From: Pollenia angustigena
Taxonomy: Eukaryota > Arthropoda > Insecta > Diptera > Polleniidae
NCBI GenBank assembly: GCA_930367215.1
Contig: OV884056.1
Location: 87,679,285-87,743,284 of the forward strand
Direction of reading: 5' to 3'
Length of the DNA: 64,000 nucleotides
Position numbers and translations under genes: made by a program. Each line of letters starts with the position of its first letter. The stretch's first letter is position 1. A model generated the notes under the pieces. That model did no database searches and was not told where the DNA came from. It saw only the letters and a list, made by a program, of their open reading frames with translations. Positions 30,053-40,588 of the stretch are shown piece after piece.

Positions 30053-31296
30053 TGACCGTCACTACAGTTAGTGCTGGTTCACACAGGTCAAGTTTGACGC
30101 TTCAAGTCTTGAGCTTTTAGGAGAGAGGGGTAAAGAGAATGGAAAGGGGTACATACTTGACCGTACCAGTCAGTTTTGTATTTTTCTTTTCTTTTTTCAT
30201 CCGTAATATAATAAAAAGCTACAAAGTTGAAGGAAAAGAAAAGAAAAATTAATTTTGTGCATGAACGTGAACGCAAGTTCAAAAGAAAATTTAAATAAAA
30301 CTGTTCAAGTAAACTTGACCTGTGTGAACCAGCACTAACTGTAGTGACGGTCATAGGGTTGCCATACGTACTGTTTTAAGCAGTATGTATTTATTTATGC
30401 CTGTATTCATAAACATTTTTAAATTTAATAAAGGTTTAAAGAACAAATTTACTATGAAAATTATCCCTAATAAACGTTTGTTAAATTTAATAATCGTTTA
30501 TGAATTCGAGGGTTAGTATTTAAAATTTTTTTTTTTTTTTTTGGTTTTTCTCAGGTGTGGAAAGGGAAATAAGTATTATTGGAAGAGGTAGCCATAAAAT
30601 CATACATAGTACATATGTCTTAAAAATAACAATATGAAAATATACTACTGCTGCGAGCCACTCATTATAATTTAGATTTCTACTGTGTATTTATGAGAAA
30701 ACAATGACCACAGCGTAAAAACTCGTATTATTTTAGAACTTTTTTGTTTGGAACACAAAAAAAAATTTTAAGCTATGTACTGTTAAATACTAGGATATCA
30801 TAAAAATGTGTTTTTAGTAGGGTTTTCTTAATATCTTGGTTTTTTGTACACTGAACAAAAGAAAAAAAGTACAAAAAACTGTTCAAGTGTAAAAAACAGT
30901 ACATTTGCGTACTGTTTTAGGAGTTGTGCATAAAACAGTACAATTGCAAAAAATCAGTACATGTACTGCTTAAAACAGTACGTATGGCAACCCTATGACC
31001 GTCACTACAGTTAGTGCTGGTTCACACAGGTCAAGTTTGACGCTTCAAGTCTTGAGCTTTTAGGAGAGAGGGGTAAAGAGAATGGAAAGGGGTACATACT
31101 TGACCGTACCAGTCAGTTTTGTATTTTTCTTTTCTTTTTTCATCCGTAATATAATAAAAAGCTACAAAGTTGAAGGAAAAGAAAAGAAAAATTAATTTTG
31201 TGCATGAACGTGAACGCAAGTTCAAAAGAAAATTTAAATAAAACTGTTCAAGTAAACTTGACCTGTGTGAACCAGCACTTATGATTGTTCTGCTCA
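29438..31296 (+). repeat. 943-bp near-identical tandem duplication
   Basis: 29440-30345 and 30383-31288 are the same sequence in direct orientation with a period of 943, with almost no differences seen. The unit is the right half of the hAT (28648-30052) plus the adjoining MITE. At the junction (30340-30384) there is an extra inverted piece matching the complement of 30030-30075. The two identical 88-aa minus-strand frames in it (30088-30354, 31031-31297) are MITE sequence, not genes. Confidence 0.9.
30069..30345. mobile_element. MITE with AGTGCTGGTTCACACAGGTC ends
   Basis: Ends AGTGCTGGTTCACACAGGTC AAGTTT and the exact complement AAACTTG ACCTGTGTGAACCAGCACT. About 277 bp. A second copy, from the tandem duplication, is at 31012-31279. 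No clean target duplication, because its flanks were remade by the duplication. Confidence 0.75.
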
Positions 31297-31303
31297 TCCC
31301 TCA

Positions 31304-31700
31304 AGGCTCAGTTAGGCGAACGTTGCTGTACCCGTAATGTACCGCACCGTACTGTAAGCACGTTGGTGCACTTATAGAACGTTTAAAAACGTGTCATATG
31401 TTTTCCCATACATAAACAAAAAGCAATAGTATACATAAAACAAAACACACAGTGATGGGAATCAAAAATGTTCAAATGGTGACCGTTGTGCAGAAAAGGT
31501 ACCACGTGATTTAAATGGTATTAAAACAGTATTTTGTGTATGTAAAAAATGTTAATAATTTAATATTTATATTATAGATTTACAATAAATAAATTTGTAT
31601 TTTAGCATATATAAATTTTTAGCATACATATATTGTAAATGTGCATACACCAAACTAGGTTTTAAAGTATTTTATATGTTTCACATTTCCTCATAGTCGC
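31304..31700 (+). mobile_element. PIF/Harbinger-like MITE, truncated copy
   Basis: AGGCTCAGTTAGGCGAACGT and the following ~390 bp match the inverted half of the complete element at 41573-42306 (GTACCGCACCGTACTG, acgtgtcatatg, ggtattaaaacagtattttg, gtgcatacaccaaact). The distal end is absent: homology ends near 31690, before a TACGTACGTAC segment and the next hAT. Confidence 0.75.
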
Positions 31701-31720
31701 CTGCGTACGTACGTACTCAC

Positions 31721-32716
31721 CAGCGCTACCATATATTATTGAAAAAAATCTTGTTATCTCAGAAAAAAAACTTGTTTTCGCAAGAAAAAACTTTTTTTTT
31801 CAAAAGTGCCAAATTTTTAAAAGAAAATACCAATATGTTTTAGGAATTCATTTTATTTACAGATATAAAAAAAAATTAAATATAAATTAGACATTTCTTT
31901 TGATTGCTTAAAGTTCCTACAATCACTGTTATTTGTTTCAAAAAGTTTTTTCTTCGTAAAATACCACATAAAGTTGGTATTACTAATTTGTTTCAAACAC
32001 TATTTTTGTTTAAATAAATTTTTGAGGAAATACGCTTTACATTTCGTCGGTTGATTATTTAATTGTCGTATGTCGTATGTAATTTGTATCCACATACGAC
32101 AATTAAGTAATCAACCGACGATGTAGATATTGGTAACGACAACAATGCATAAACTAATTTTTTTATATATGGAAAAACTTCGGACTTATCACAAATTCTT
32201 ACTTTAATTACATCCTCCCAAAAACTCTCAATATTTTGCTCTTTTTGTAAATTATGTTCTAAAAAATCAGAGTGAATATCACTTACATATACAACAATTG
32301 GGAAAATAGCACATAATTGAGCAATACTTTTTTGGTAACATTTTATTACACTAAAAGGTTCTAAAACCTCAACTTGTTTTAGGAAGTCGCTATCAAAATC
32401 GAACCTTTTTAACAATCCATTGCAAAGTTCAACATAAAACTTTAAACAATAAACTCTTAAGTCTGTTTCACCATCTTCGAATAATTTATATGAAGCTAGT
32501 GCTGAAATAACTTCAGAACCTAAATAAATATCTTTGGGATTTTTAAGGTAAGTAAGTATTATTGTTTACATAAATTTTTTTAAAACTTCCTAAACTTATA
32601 CTAAAAATTTGAAAAACTTTTATAAAAAACTTGAAAAAACTTTAAATAAATTAAAAACTTTTTGGGATCTCAAAAAACTTGCAAAAAAAGGGAAATCTTG
32701 ACAAATGGCAACGCTG
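31721..32716. mobile_element. hAT element, 'AAACTTG' family, with transposase fragment
   Basis: 996 bp. Ends CAGCGCTACCATAT and AATGGCAACGCTG. Target duplication gtactcac / gtacccac (7/8) at 31713-31720 and 32717-32724. Words AAAAACTTG/AAACTT repeated at both ends. Carries a transposase C-terminal fragment on the minus strand. Confidence 0.88.
32105..32540 (-). pseudogene. hAT transposase C-terminal fragment
   Basis: Minus-strand frame KDIYLGSEVISALASYKLFE ... RVYCLKFYVELCNGLLKRFD ... YVSDIHSDFL ... FPYIKKLVYALLSLPISTSS, ending in the hAT dimerisation motif (LLsLPiStSSVe). It is open for ~140 codons, then runs into a 28-bp foldback at 32047-32120 instead of the expected ..VERxFS. It lacks the N-terminal two thirds. 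Confidence 0.7.
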
Positions 32717-32734
32717 GTACCCACATACATACTT

Positions 32735-32880
32735 GCCAGTGTTCCCACTTTGTGGGTAATTACCCGAATTTGGTATAGTTTTTACTGTCGTGGGTAGAGC
32801 GTGGGTAATTTCTCATGGGTGTAATTCAGGTGTTATTTGAAATTCTTACTTCAGATACCCAAATAAAATCAAGATTCGAT
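32735..32880 (+). mobile_element. Probable left end of a decayed hAT element
   Basis: CAGTGTTCCCACTTTGTGGG opens with a hAT-type terminus and is followed by iterated GGGTAATT/AATTACCC words, as in the complete hATs here. No complementary right end or target duplication was found. Confidence 0.4.
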
Positions 32881-33798
32881 TTCAGTGATGAAATTTATTT
32901 CTTTTTAAATATTGTTGATACACACAGTCTTTTGAACCAAAGTCTCGGTTTCTTTTAAGGAAAGACTTCAATCATTAAATAAAAATTTTCAAAAGTTTGG
33001 TGATAAATGTCGCAAGGTAGGCTCTTAGATTTGAATAAATATGACCATCATTGTGATTTAGAACTTGAAGTTTATTGAAAAAAGTTATTCAAACTACAAT
33101 CTAGCCTGGGGGTAGAAATGTTTTCTCAATATTTATTTCTCGATTTTTTTAAAGTTCACAATTTCGTATTTTTAGCAATAATCTGGTTGTTCATTTGCAG
33201 TTACCATTTAATTTTTTCACTGACCACCAAAAAAGTAACATACAGACCTTTTAATTTTTAACCATAAACTTTTTTGTGAACTAGTATCTAAAATATATAT
33301 TGAAATAATATAATTTTCCAGTTCGACCCTCGTATCATATTCACTACTTACGTAATCTGGTCGACATTAGACGAAAAAAAGCAAGATTAATTATCTACAA
33401 AAACAACTTTTATTTGTTTATAATACTAGATTTCTTTTTAAATACATGTATATCCGTTAACATTATAACATAGGTGTGGCACTATTAGTTTTCAAGTAAA
33501 TCACCTATTTAAAAAAAAAAATTATTTAAATGAGCTAAAAAAAATTGACTTCTACTTTAAAACTTTAACTACCAACTTATAACGTCACTACATAATTTAT
33601 ATGTACCCTTAATTTACTTTTATTATTTACTTATTGAGAGATTAAAGAACTCGTATTTACTCTGTTTAAAAATTTTAATAATAAAATTCAATTACATTAA
33701 GTTTTTAAAATTTTTGGGTTTTTTTATTTGATATTCATATTGTAGGAATATATATATTTTCTAAATATATACACTAAGTAAATGCATTTCACAGCCAT
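32881..33798. other. AT-rich, no gene recognised
   Basis: No conserved coding motif or element end in this ~900 bp. Confidence 0.3.
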
Positions 33799-33842
33799 TA
33801 AAATAAATGAAATTATATTTCTATATTGGCACGATAATTAAG

Positions 33843-34145
33843 AATACGATAACATACATACATATCGTTACTTTAATATAGAAAAGCCCTAACTAACGTT
33901 TTCCTTACTTTACAGGAGAAGGAAAAAACTTAATAAAAACTGTAGTATTGTAGTTCCGATTTTTTTTAAACGCAGTTTTTTATTAAATTGTTTGGAGAAT
34001 TTAATAAAAAACTGCGTTTAAAAAAATCGCGACTACAAGACTATAATTTTTATGAAGTTTTTTTCTTTCCCTGTAAAGTAAGGAAAACGTTAGTTAGGGC
34101 TTTTCTATATTGAAGTTAAAGTTAAAAAAGTGCGATATGTAGAAA
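33843..34145. repeat. Near-perfect ~280-bp palindrome, AGCCCTAACTAACG family
   Basis: Left arm CATATCGTTACTTTAATATA, GAAAAGCCCTAACTAACG, TTTTCCTTACTTTACAGG. Right arm CCTGTAAAGTAAGGAAAACG, TTAGTTAGGGCTTTTC, TATATTGAAGTT..CGATATG. The inner arms around TTTTTTTAAACGCAGTTTTT pair almost to the centre. It abuts the stop codon of the MADF gene. A second copy is at 39112-39411, and the related ends of the 52668-54116 element have CCCTAACTCAT instead of CCCTAACTAAC. Confidence 0.8.
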
Positions 34146-34148
34146 TTA

Positions 34149-34714
34149 CTACAAATCAAGTGTCCTTTGTTTTCGTTTTAATTCGAAAATTTGTAGTGTA
34201 ATGCTCTGCTTAAGCTCGTCTTTTATTTCAGAGTTTTTGATTGCGAAGAGCTCAGTCTTAATAAAACGGCAGAAGCTTTCATCCTGTTCATCAGCGAGAC
34301 ATGCTGGTTTACTTGAAGCGAGCTTCTGTAAAGCATTCGTTGCTGCTGTAAGAACTTCATCTTCTTGGCTAAGCTGTATGTTCTTTGTATACCGAGCTCG
34401 TTTAGAGCCCTGTGGAGATTCCTCGCATTCCACTGGCTGCGATGAGTCCCAAGAATCATCGGCTTGCACAGAGATTTGAGTCTGCCAACAAAAAATAAAA
34501 ATTTCTACATAGGTATGCCAAATCATACTTTTGTAATACTTACGTTTAAGTTACAGCCTCCTTTTCTAATTTTAATAAAGTCCTCAATAAATCTTAATTT
34601 GGGAAACCAATATGCTGATGGAACATAATTCTCTTCAGCACCTGCACCACTTTTTCTCTCTTTCATTTTAGCCACTTCACGTGTGTATTGACCACGTAAA
34701 TACGACATTTTGTT
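34149..34714 (-). CDS. MADF/BESS-like DNA-binding protein, two 3' exons (5' end missing)
   Basis: Minus-strand join: exon 34714-34544, a 62-nt intron 34543-34482 (GTAAGT...TTGTTGGCAG), exon 34481-34149 (stop). The first exon is preceded by a polypyrimidine tract and acceptor (TTTCTGTTTTCTTTAG, ending at 34715), so the in-frame ATG at 34708 is probably internal. Its sequence NKMSYLRGQYTREVAKMKE, SGAGAEENYVPSAYWFPKLR and FIEDF is the second half of a MADF domain. After an acidic linker (DDSWDSSQPVECEESP), the C-terminus DESFCRFIKTELFAIKNSE and IKDELKQSITLQIFELKR resembles a BESS-type interaction motif. MADF/BESS proteins are fly transcription regulators, but MADF proteins are also the accessory ORF of PIF/Harbinger transposons. 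No frame lesion is present. The exon with the MADF N-terminal half was not found up to ~36 kb. The stop abuts a palindromic element, which supports transposon association. Confidence 0.7.
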
Positions 34715-35049
34715 CTAAAGAAAACAGAAAAGTTAAACGATAATTGTTTAATTCATACATATGTGGCTTAATATGCAAACCTGCTAACTCCGTTTCAACA
34801 CATTTCACAGGAGAGATAAAAGTTTTTATGTTTCCTATTTGCTACTTATGTTTTAAAATATCGCTAAAATCTCAATATTTTGCAAAATGTATATAGAAAT
34901 CAAGATAGAGGGTGCTTTTTTAAAGGAATACGGCTTTTTACTAAATTATATAGTAAGGTTTTTGATTTCCCTGACTTTTTTTGTCACGGGCACGTACAAG
35001 AATGTTTCTTTAAAAAAGTGCCTAAAAATTGGTAAAATATATTGAAGTG

Positions 35050-35512
35050 TTTCTATCACGTCTAGTTTTTTATTATGGGCTGGTGATGCTAATATATTTC
35101 ATCATAACTGGAAAATGATTTCTCCAATTTTGATCCAATGGCTGAAAACAAAATTTACAAATGTTTACGAATAAAATTTCCTTTAAATCATCCAAATAAC
35201 ATTTTTTTTTTTATTTCTAACTGCTTCGGAGCTATTCAGAAGTAAGTTGCGATAAATTTGGTTTTTATAGTACTATTTTTTGTTTTCAGAAATGTATAAG
35301 GACAAAACTTTTACATATTTATCATTTATCAAAAAGCCAGATATATTTCAAATAAAATAAGAAATATATTATGAAAATGACTAATATTTCGTCGAATTTG
35401 TCCGATTTGGATTAAATTACTAGCATATGAATTGGAATAAAATTCCCTTTAAAGCATAGCCATCTTATTTCGGACGAAATATTAGTCAAGCCCATAAACA
35501 ACTAGACGTTAT
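35050..35512. mobile_element. MITE, TTTCTATCACGTCTAGTT family
   Basis: Left CTATCACGTCTAGTTTTTTA with TATGGGCTGG and TGATGCTAATAT. Right AATATTAGTCAAGCCCATAA and ACAACTAGACGTTATAGAA. Arms are ~45 bp with small mismatches. A related copy is at 38620-38870 inside the hAT at 37748. Interior AT-rich, non-coding. Confidence 0.6.
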
Positions 35513-35802
35513 AGAATCAATCTGTGAAAAGATTTGTATTCAGCACGCTAAAGGAAAATTAAAATCACATAAGAAGGTTCTTGCTGCCGCCTTTATTTAT
35601 TTTTGCGACCAGTGTTATTAGCATAATCAACCATAAAACTACGAATTATTTTTGTAAACTGAACATAATTTGACAGAATTCCAGGTAATCCTTATCAAAA
35701 AATTAAAAAAAAAAAATGTTGTAAAATGTTTTTATAGCGGAAGCGAATTCAGTTTCGAAAAAAAAAATTTTTTTTTCTTCTTACTTCATAATTTTAATAA
35801 AA

Positions 35803-36735
35803 AACAAGTTAGAGTGCTATATTCGGCTGTGCCGAATCTTTGATACCCTCCACCGACAGTTCGAATGTTTAAGGAGTAATATATGTATGATGTTATTATT
35901 ATCTTAAACTGTGACGTTTGTTATTAATTATGGTTTAAGGCGACTAAACTGTTTTCCGGTAGTAGGGTTTATATGGGGCTTAGGGTAAATTATGGACCGA
36001 TCTTCACGAAACTTCACAGTATCATTTCTAGTCCTATAAAACTGTGACGAGCAAAAATTTGTTATGGTTGCATTATTTTATACGGTTTTATGCGTACTAA
36101 ACTGTTTTCCGGTAGTAGGGTTTATATGGGGCCGTAGGTAAAATATGGACCGATCGTCACGAACTTTCACAGTGTTATTTCTAGTCCTAAAAAACTGTGA
36201 TGTACCAAATTTTGTTACGGTTGCGTTATTTTTTACGGTTTTAGGCGTACTAAACTGTTTTCCGGGAGTACTGTTTATATGGGGCTTAGTTAGGGTAAAT
36301 TATGAATGGATTTTCACGAAATTTAACCGCGTGATTTCCCGTCCAATAAAACAAATTTTTGCAAAATCTGATCTCATTCGGTGCCTTGTTCCAGCATTTA
36401 TGCTACTTTTTGTAACAAAATTATCTATTTTTTTGATTCATAGCTCTGGTCCTACTGAACCGATTTTGCTGGATTTCAATCCCAAACTGCTTAGGATAAC
36501 TACAAGCAATTTGGCACCAAGTTTGATGATTTCTTTTGAGTTGTTCGAAAGTGAGCGTGTTTTCGACAGACGGGCAGACGGACAGACGGACATCCGAACA
36601 GACAGACGGACATGGCTAAATCGACTTAGAATTACTCAAGGACCCAGAATATATATACTTTATGGGGTCTGAGATGAATAACAAAAAAGTTTCACACGGA
36701 ATGACAAACTTAATATACCCTCTTCACAACTAATT
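35803..36735 (+). mobile_element. DINE-1/Helentron-like repeat, subfamily B, copy 1
   Basis: AACAAGTTAGAGTGCTATAT, TTCGGCTGTGCCGAATCTTT and GATACCCTCCACCGACAG at the start. Three tandem-like ~170-bp blocks with CTAAACTGTTTTCCGG and GGGTTTATATGGGG. End CAGACGGACATGGCTAAATC, ATATATACTTTATGGGGTCT and ATACCCTCTTCACAACTAAT. The block GACGGACATGGCTAAATCGA is as in Drosophila DINE-1/INE-1. Lacks the last ~20 bp present in copy 2. The 175-aa frame at 36145-36672 is repeat translation. Confidence 0.82.
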
Positions 36736-36860
36736 GTGGACAAAACAGACAATTAAAACTAATAATCAGACCAGAAAAAAACCTGTAGTAAAAAAACAAA
36801 ATTAAACAACACATCTGAAATAAAATTAACTACAAAAAGTGACTTAGAGAAACATATTCA

Positions 36861-36989
36861 CCCCTATCGCGAATAAAAATTCCTTGGGAGTTTTTTCCCT
36901 TCTCCCATTTTTCCTATGTTAATTCAATTGTAAAAATGGGGAAAGGGAAAAAACTCCCAAGTAATTTTTATTCACGATAGGGGTGATTA
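36861..36989. mobile_element. Hairpin MITE with CACCCCTATCGCGAAT ends
   Basis: Left CACCCCTATCGCGAATAAAA, ATTCCTTGGGAGTTTTTTCC. Right GGAAAAAACTCCCAAGTAAT, TTTTATTCACGATAGGGGTG. Arms are ~55 bp with three or four mismatches around a ~17-bp loop. Flanked by att on both sides. The same ends occur on the larger nest at 61737-63199. Confidence 0.85.
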
Positions 36990-37422
36990 AAAAAAACCTC
37001 AACGCCCTACCAACAATATTCGTCTCACCAATAACCTAAAACAAATTCATTACCACCAACCATAAAAAACTTGGCAACCCAAAACGTAAACAACAACAAA
37101 AAATACTCAAAAATAAGGTTTGTTAAAAGTTTCCTCACAAATAAATTTGTTCATTCGTGGATCACCATCCCGTTTGTAACTTATATTTATGAACATTGCG
37201 AAATTGTTTCAAAGGTCCTAACTTCATCCATACGACTTAGAACATTAGCCACTTTCTGAATTTTTCATAGATGTGAAAAATCATAGTGGTAACCCATATC
37301 CCATTGATCCATTAACTATTCTTGGAATTGGCTTGCTTACCAATTGAGCACTCAAGGTGCAAAAGTTTTAAAACCGAACAAATAAAATTTTGAGGCAAAT
37401 TGTCACATGTAAGTATACACAA

Positions 37423-37426
<4 letters not shown>
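36990..37426. other. No gene recognised
   Basis: Unremarkable AT-rich sequence; a 62-codon frame at 37071 has no recognisable motif. Confidence 0.3.

Positions 37427-37497
<71 letters not shown>
37427..37497. repeat. (AT)n microsatellite
   Basis: About 35 uninterrupted AT units. The frame of alternating Ile/Tyr across it is an artefact. Confidence 0.98.
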
Positions 37498-37504
<7 letters not shown>

Positions 37505-37747
37505 TATTTTCTTTTTGTCATTTAATTTTTTTATGTTTTATTTTTCAATTAACGTCAATTTTTCTCTTTCATATTTAATATTCTAGATCGTATAGTCTAA
37601 TCGGTGTAACGTGACGTTACAAACTAACTCTATATATACATTTAATACTAACATCATAAAGTATATGTAACCCATCACCTTGAATACCCTTATTATTTTA
37701 CTCACAACTATGAATACCCTTACTATTTACCTACATAACCTTTTTAC

Positions 37748-39551
37748 CAGAGTTGCCAATTTAGCGCCTTTGGCGCTAGATTAAGCGCTTTTTAACTATC
37801 AAAAAGGCGCATATTTTTTCCTTAGCGCTTATATTGATACCCAACATTTTTGTACTTTTATTTGCATACATTAAAATCAAGACACATTTAACCAAAATTT
37901 GTTTCCGTTTTGAAAATACTTTACTCTGAAAAGCATTCTATACAAGGAAAGAAGTTTATTTTCTAAAGAAATCCATTTCGTTTCTTAAAACAAGAAAATT
38001 CAAAACTAAATAACTGATTTTAACTTATTTTGTTCGTATTAAGTAAAAGTTTCTTAAATAAAGAAAATTTTCTCATGATTAAAAAATTCACGTTTTTGGT
38101 ATATGATCAAAAATTTCAAGAAGCATTTATTTAATATTAGTCTGATTTTAAAAAAAAATCAAGAAACAAAGTTTTTTTTTATAAACTAACTAGTGCTATA
38201 CGTTTTTATGGAAAAATTTTAGGCTTTTCTTCTGATTTTGTAAAATAAAAAGCAAAGAAAACTTGATTTAAGCAACTATAGAATTAAAATTAATTTTTTA
38301 GCTGTATTTTAGTAAATTTTAGTTCGCTTTGGGTCACAACTTTTTGCTTATGTTTATATACAATAAGAAATTTTTGACTTGGACGAGAATAGTGCAAAAT
38401 TTTCGTGGTTCAAGACATATTTTCTGGTGAATTAGTAAATAATTCTTTTCGTGTATAGTTGAAATTATATAACTTTAAGCTTCCTTAAATATCAGAAAAG
38501 GCTTTTTAAAAATATTAAAGTTTTATTAACACTGCTCGGCAAAAAACTAAAAAAAAGTCGATCTAGAGAACTTGATTATGTGATTTTAATTCACTTTAGC
38601 GTGCTAAATGCTAATAGTTTATTCAATCACGTCTAGTTAACATTTTGTTTACTGATTTCTTGCTTTTTTTATTCATAATATACCTGGATTTCTGATAAAT
38701 GATAGAAATACTAATTTGCATGGAAAAATATAATATAAAATATAAAATAATTATTTGTAAAATATCAATATCGTTCTCAAGTTATGATAAAATATATGTA
38801 GCACATAAATGCCTTATTTCGGTCAAAATATAAGACTAGCCCATAAAAGAACAAGACATGATAGAAACAACTGAAAACGGATTTGAATTTAGCGCAGTAG
38901 TATCTTTGTTTTTCATAAATTTTTATTTAAAACGATTTTTTTGACGGCCAGTGTTGCTAATAAAACTTGGATCTTAAACATGTCATTAAGTTTTTTATTT
39001 AGCGCTTTTTAGCGCTTTTTGATTGGAGACACGGCGCTTTTTGATTAGAAATAGTTCACAACCCTGCTTTTTAAATAAATGAAATTATATTTCTATATTG
39101 GCACGATAATTAAGAATACGATAACATACATACATATCGTTACTTTAATATAGAAAAGCCCTAACTAACGTTTTCCTTACTTTACAGGAGAAGGAAAAAA
39201 CTTAATAAAAACTGTAGTATTGTAGTTCCGATTTTTTTTAAACGCAGTTTTTTATTAAATTGTTTGGAGAATTTAATAAAAAACTGCGTTTAAAAAAATC
39301 GCGACTACAAGACTATAATGTTTATGAAGTTTTTTTCTTTCCCTGTAAAGTAAGGAAAACGTTAGTTAGGGCTTTTCTATATTGAAGTTAAAGTTAAAAA
39401 AGTGCGATATGTAGAAATTACTACAAATCAAGTGTCCTTTGTTTTCGTTTTAATTCGAAAATTTGTTTTTTTGTTTTTTTTTAAGTTTTTTATTTAGCGC
39501 TTTTTGATTGGAGACACGGCGCTTTTTGATTAGAAATAGTTCACAACCCTG
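37748..39551. mobile_element. hAT element, 'TAGCGCTTTT' family, with duplicated right end
   Basis: 1804 bp. Ends CAGAGTTGCCAATTTAGCGC and AGTTCACAACCCTG. Exact 8-bp target duplication ctttttac at 37740-37747 and 39552-39559. Word AGCGCTTTTT repeated at both ends. The right terminal ~75 bp occurs twice (38998-39066 and 39484-39551). The first copy is followed by ctttttaa, nearly a third target-duplication copy, and the 400 bp between the two ends is a copy of 33799-34197. Confidence 0.88.
39074..39468 (-). repeat. Copy of palindrome plus MADF gene 3' end
   Basis: Matches 33799-34197 with only isolated differences (for example ctataatgttt for ctataattttt). It includes the last ~14 codons of the MADF gene (..FELKRKQRTLDL and stop) and stops there abruptly. 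It lies between the two right ends of the hAT. Confidence 0.85.
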
Positions 39552-39589
39552 CTTTTTACCGTATAATTCTCATTAGTTTATTTTATTTT

Positions 39590-39990
39590 TGAATAAATAG
39601 ACAAGGTTTTGCTCAGAAGAGACAGAGGAGATATTGCCATTAACCCCAGTATTTACTCTTGGTATTTTACCAGATAAAGGTCCTGTACTGCAATCTGAAC
39701 CCCGCGCATTTCCCCGCATCCGCCGTCCAGCTCCGCAAACGCCACCCGACCGGTCGTTCCCGTATTCGTCTCCGCCGGCAGCTGCACATACTTCCCCGAG
39801 AATCATCGTAGTTCTAAGTATTTAGCGTAGATTAAGATTTCGTAAATAAAGCTTTGTTGAAATTGTTGTAAGCGAACATACACGAAAACATCCCGTGTTT
39901 CATTTCAAAGGAAGCAGACCTTAGAATTGACCCTGGACAGACTGAGTCATACCTCAGCTGGGAAAATAAACTGCGTTACATCGGGTAACG
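39590..39990 (+). pseudogene. GC-richer coding-like remnant, probably retroelement
   Basis: A frame from about 39605 to 39824 reads EILPLTPVFTLGILPDKGPV, SEPRAFPRIRRPAPQTPPDR and PYSSPPAAAHTSPRIIVV, then stop. Proline- and arginine-rich with much higher GC than its surroundings. AATAAAG at 39845 and a sequence GGACAGACTGAGTCATACCTC follow. It looks like a retroelement pol tail plus LTR, but no domain identifies it. It abuts the hAT target duplication at 39552-39559. Confidence 0.35.
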
Positions 39991-40588
39991 CCTCTAGTAT
40001 TCTTCCATCCATGGTAGCTGTTCCAAAAATATGGATTAATCTTCCTTACTGTTTATAGTAATATAAAGACGTTCAGAGATCAATACGTCACTTGACTTTT
40101 AAATTTATATATCAAAAAAAAAAACTACCTACATATAATCTTAAGGGAAGTATTCTTTGTTTTTCATACTCAGTTAAGAGTTTACTTTGTGATTTTTACC
40201 CCCTTACAGGTTTTATTGATGATCATCATCATTTTCATGAGGGTTATTGCACTTAAAAAAAATATGGACAACACAGCAAACATTTATATCACAGGTTTCT
40301 AATTCATCTATATTGCACTAAAGGAATGGGATGTGAATTCTATCAGGTACCACAATTATCTATCACAGGTATATACAAATTTGCAAAATTTTAAAAAAAA
40401 TAAGGACAACACAACAAACATTTTGTAATATAATTACATGATATAATTTACATCATACATATTTAAAATAATATGTACATATATAACTTATACAATACCA
40501 TTACAACACAATATTTGTCTTTGTCCGATTATTGCACTTATTTTTTATTTTATTTTTTGTATTTTTATCTTGGCATATGCCCATCAAA
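39991..40588. other. AT-rich, probable Gypsy LTR/3' region
   Basis: Contains a local near-repeat (about 40250-40290 and 40390-40425: AATAAGGACAACACAACAAACATTT-like). No coding motif. Downstream, on the minus strand, of the integrase relic, so it may be that element's 3' end. Confidence 0.3.

Noticed and set aside
30088..30354. 88-aa frame duplicated at 31031-31297, seemingly tandem genes
   Set aside because: It is MITE sequence inside the 943-bp tandem duplication; start and end lie in TIRs.
36145..36672. 175-codon frame with hydrophobic segments resembling a membrane protein
   Set aside because: It lies wholly within a Helentron-like repeat; the second copy at 62212-63157 does not keep the frame, and it reads through repeat landmarks such as the GACGGACAT block.
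37390..37578. 62-codon frame rich in Ile-Tyr
   Set aside because: Translation of an (AT)n microsatellite.
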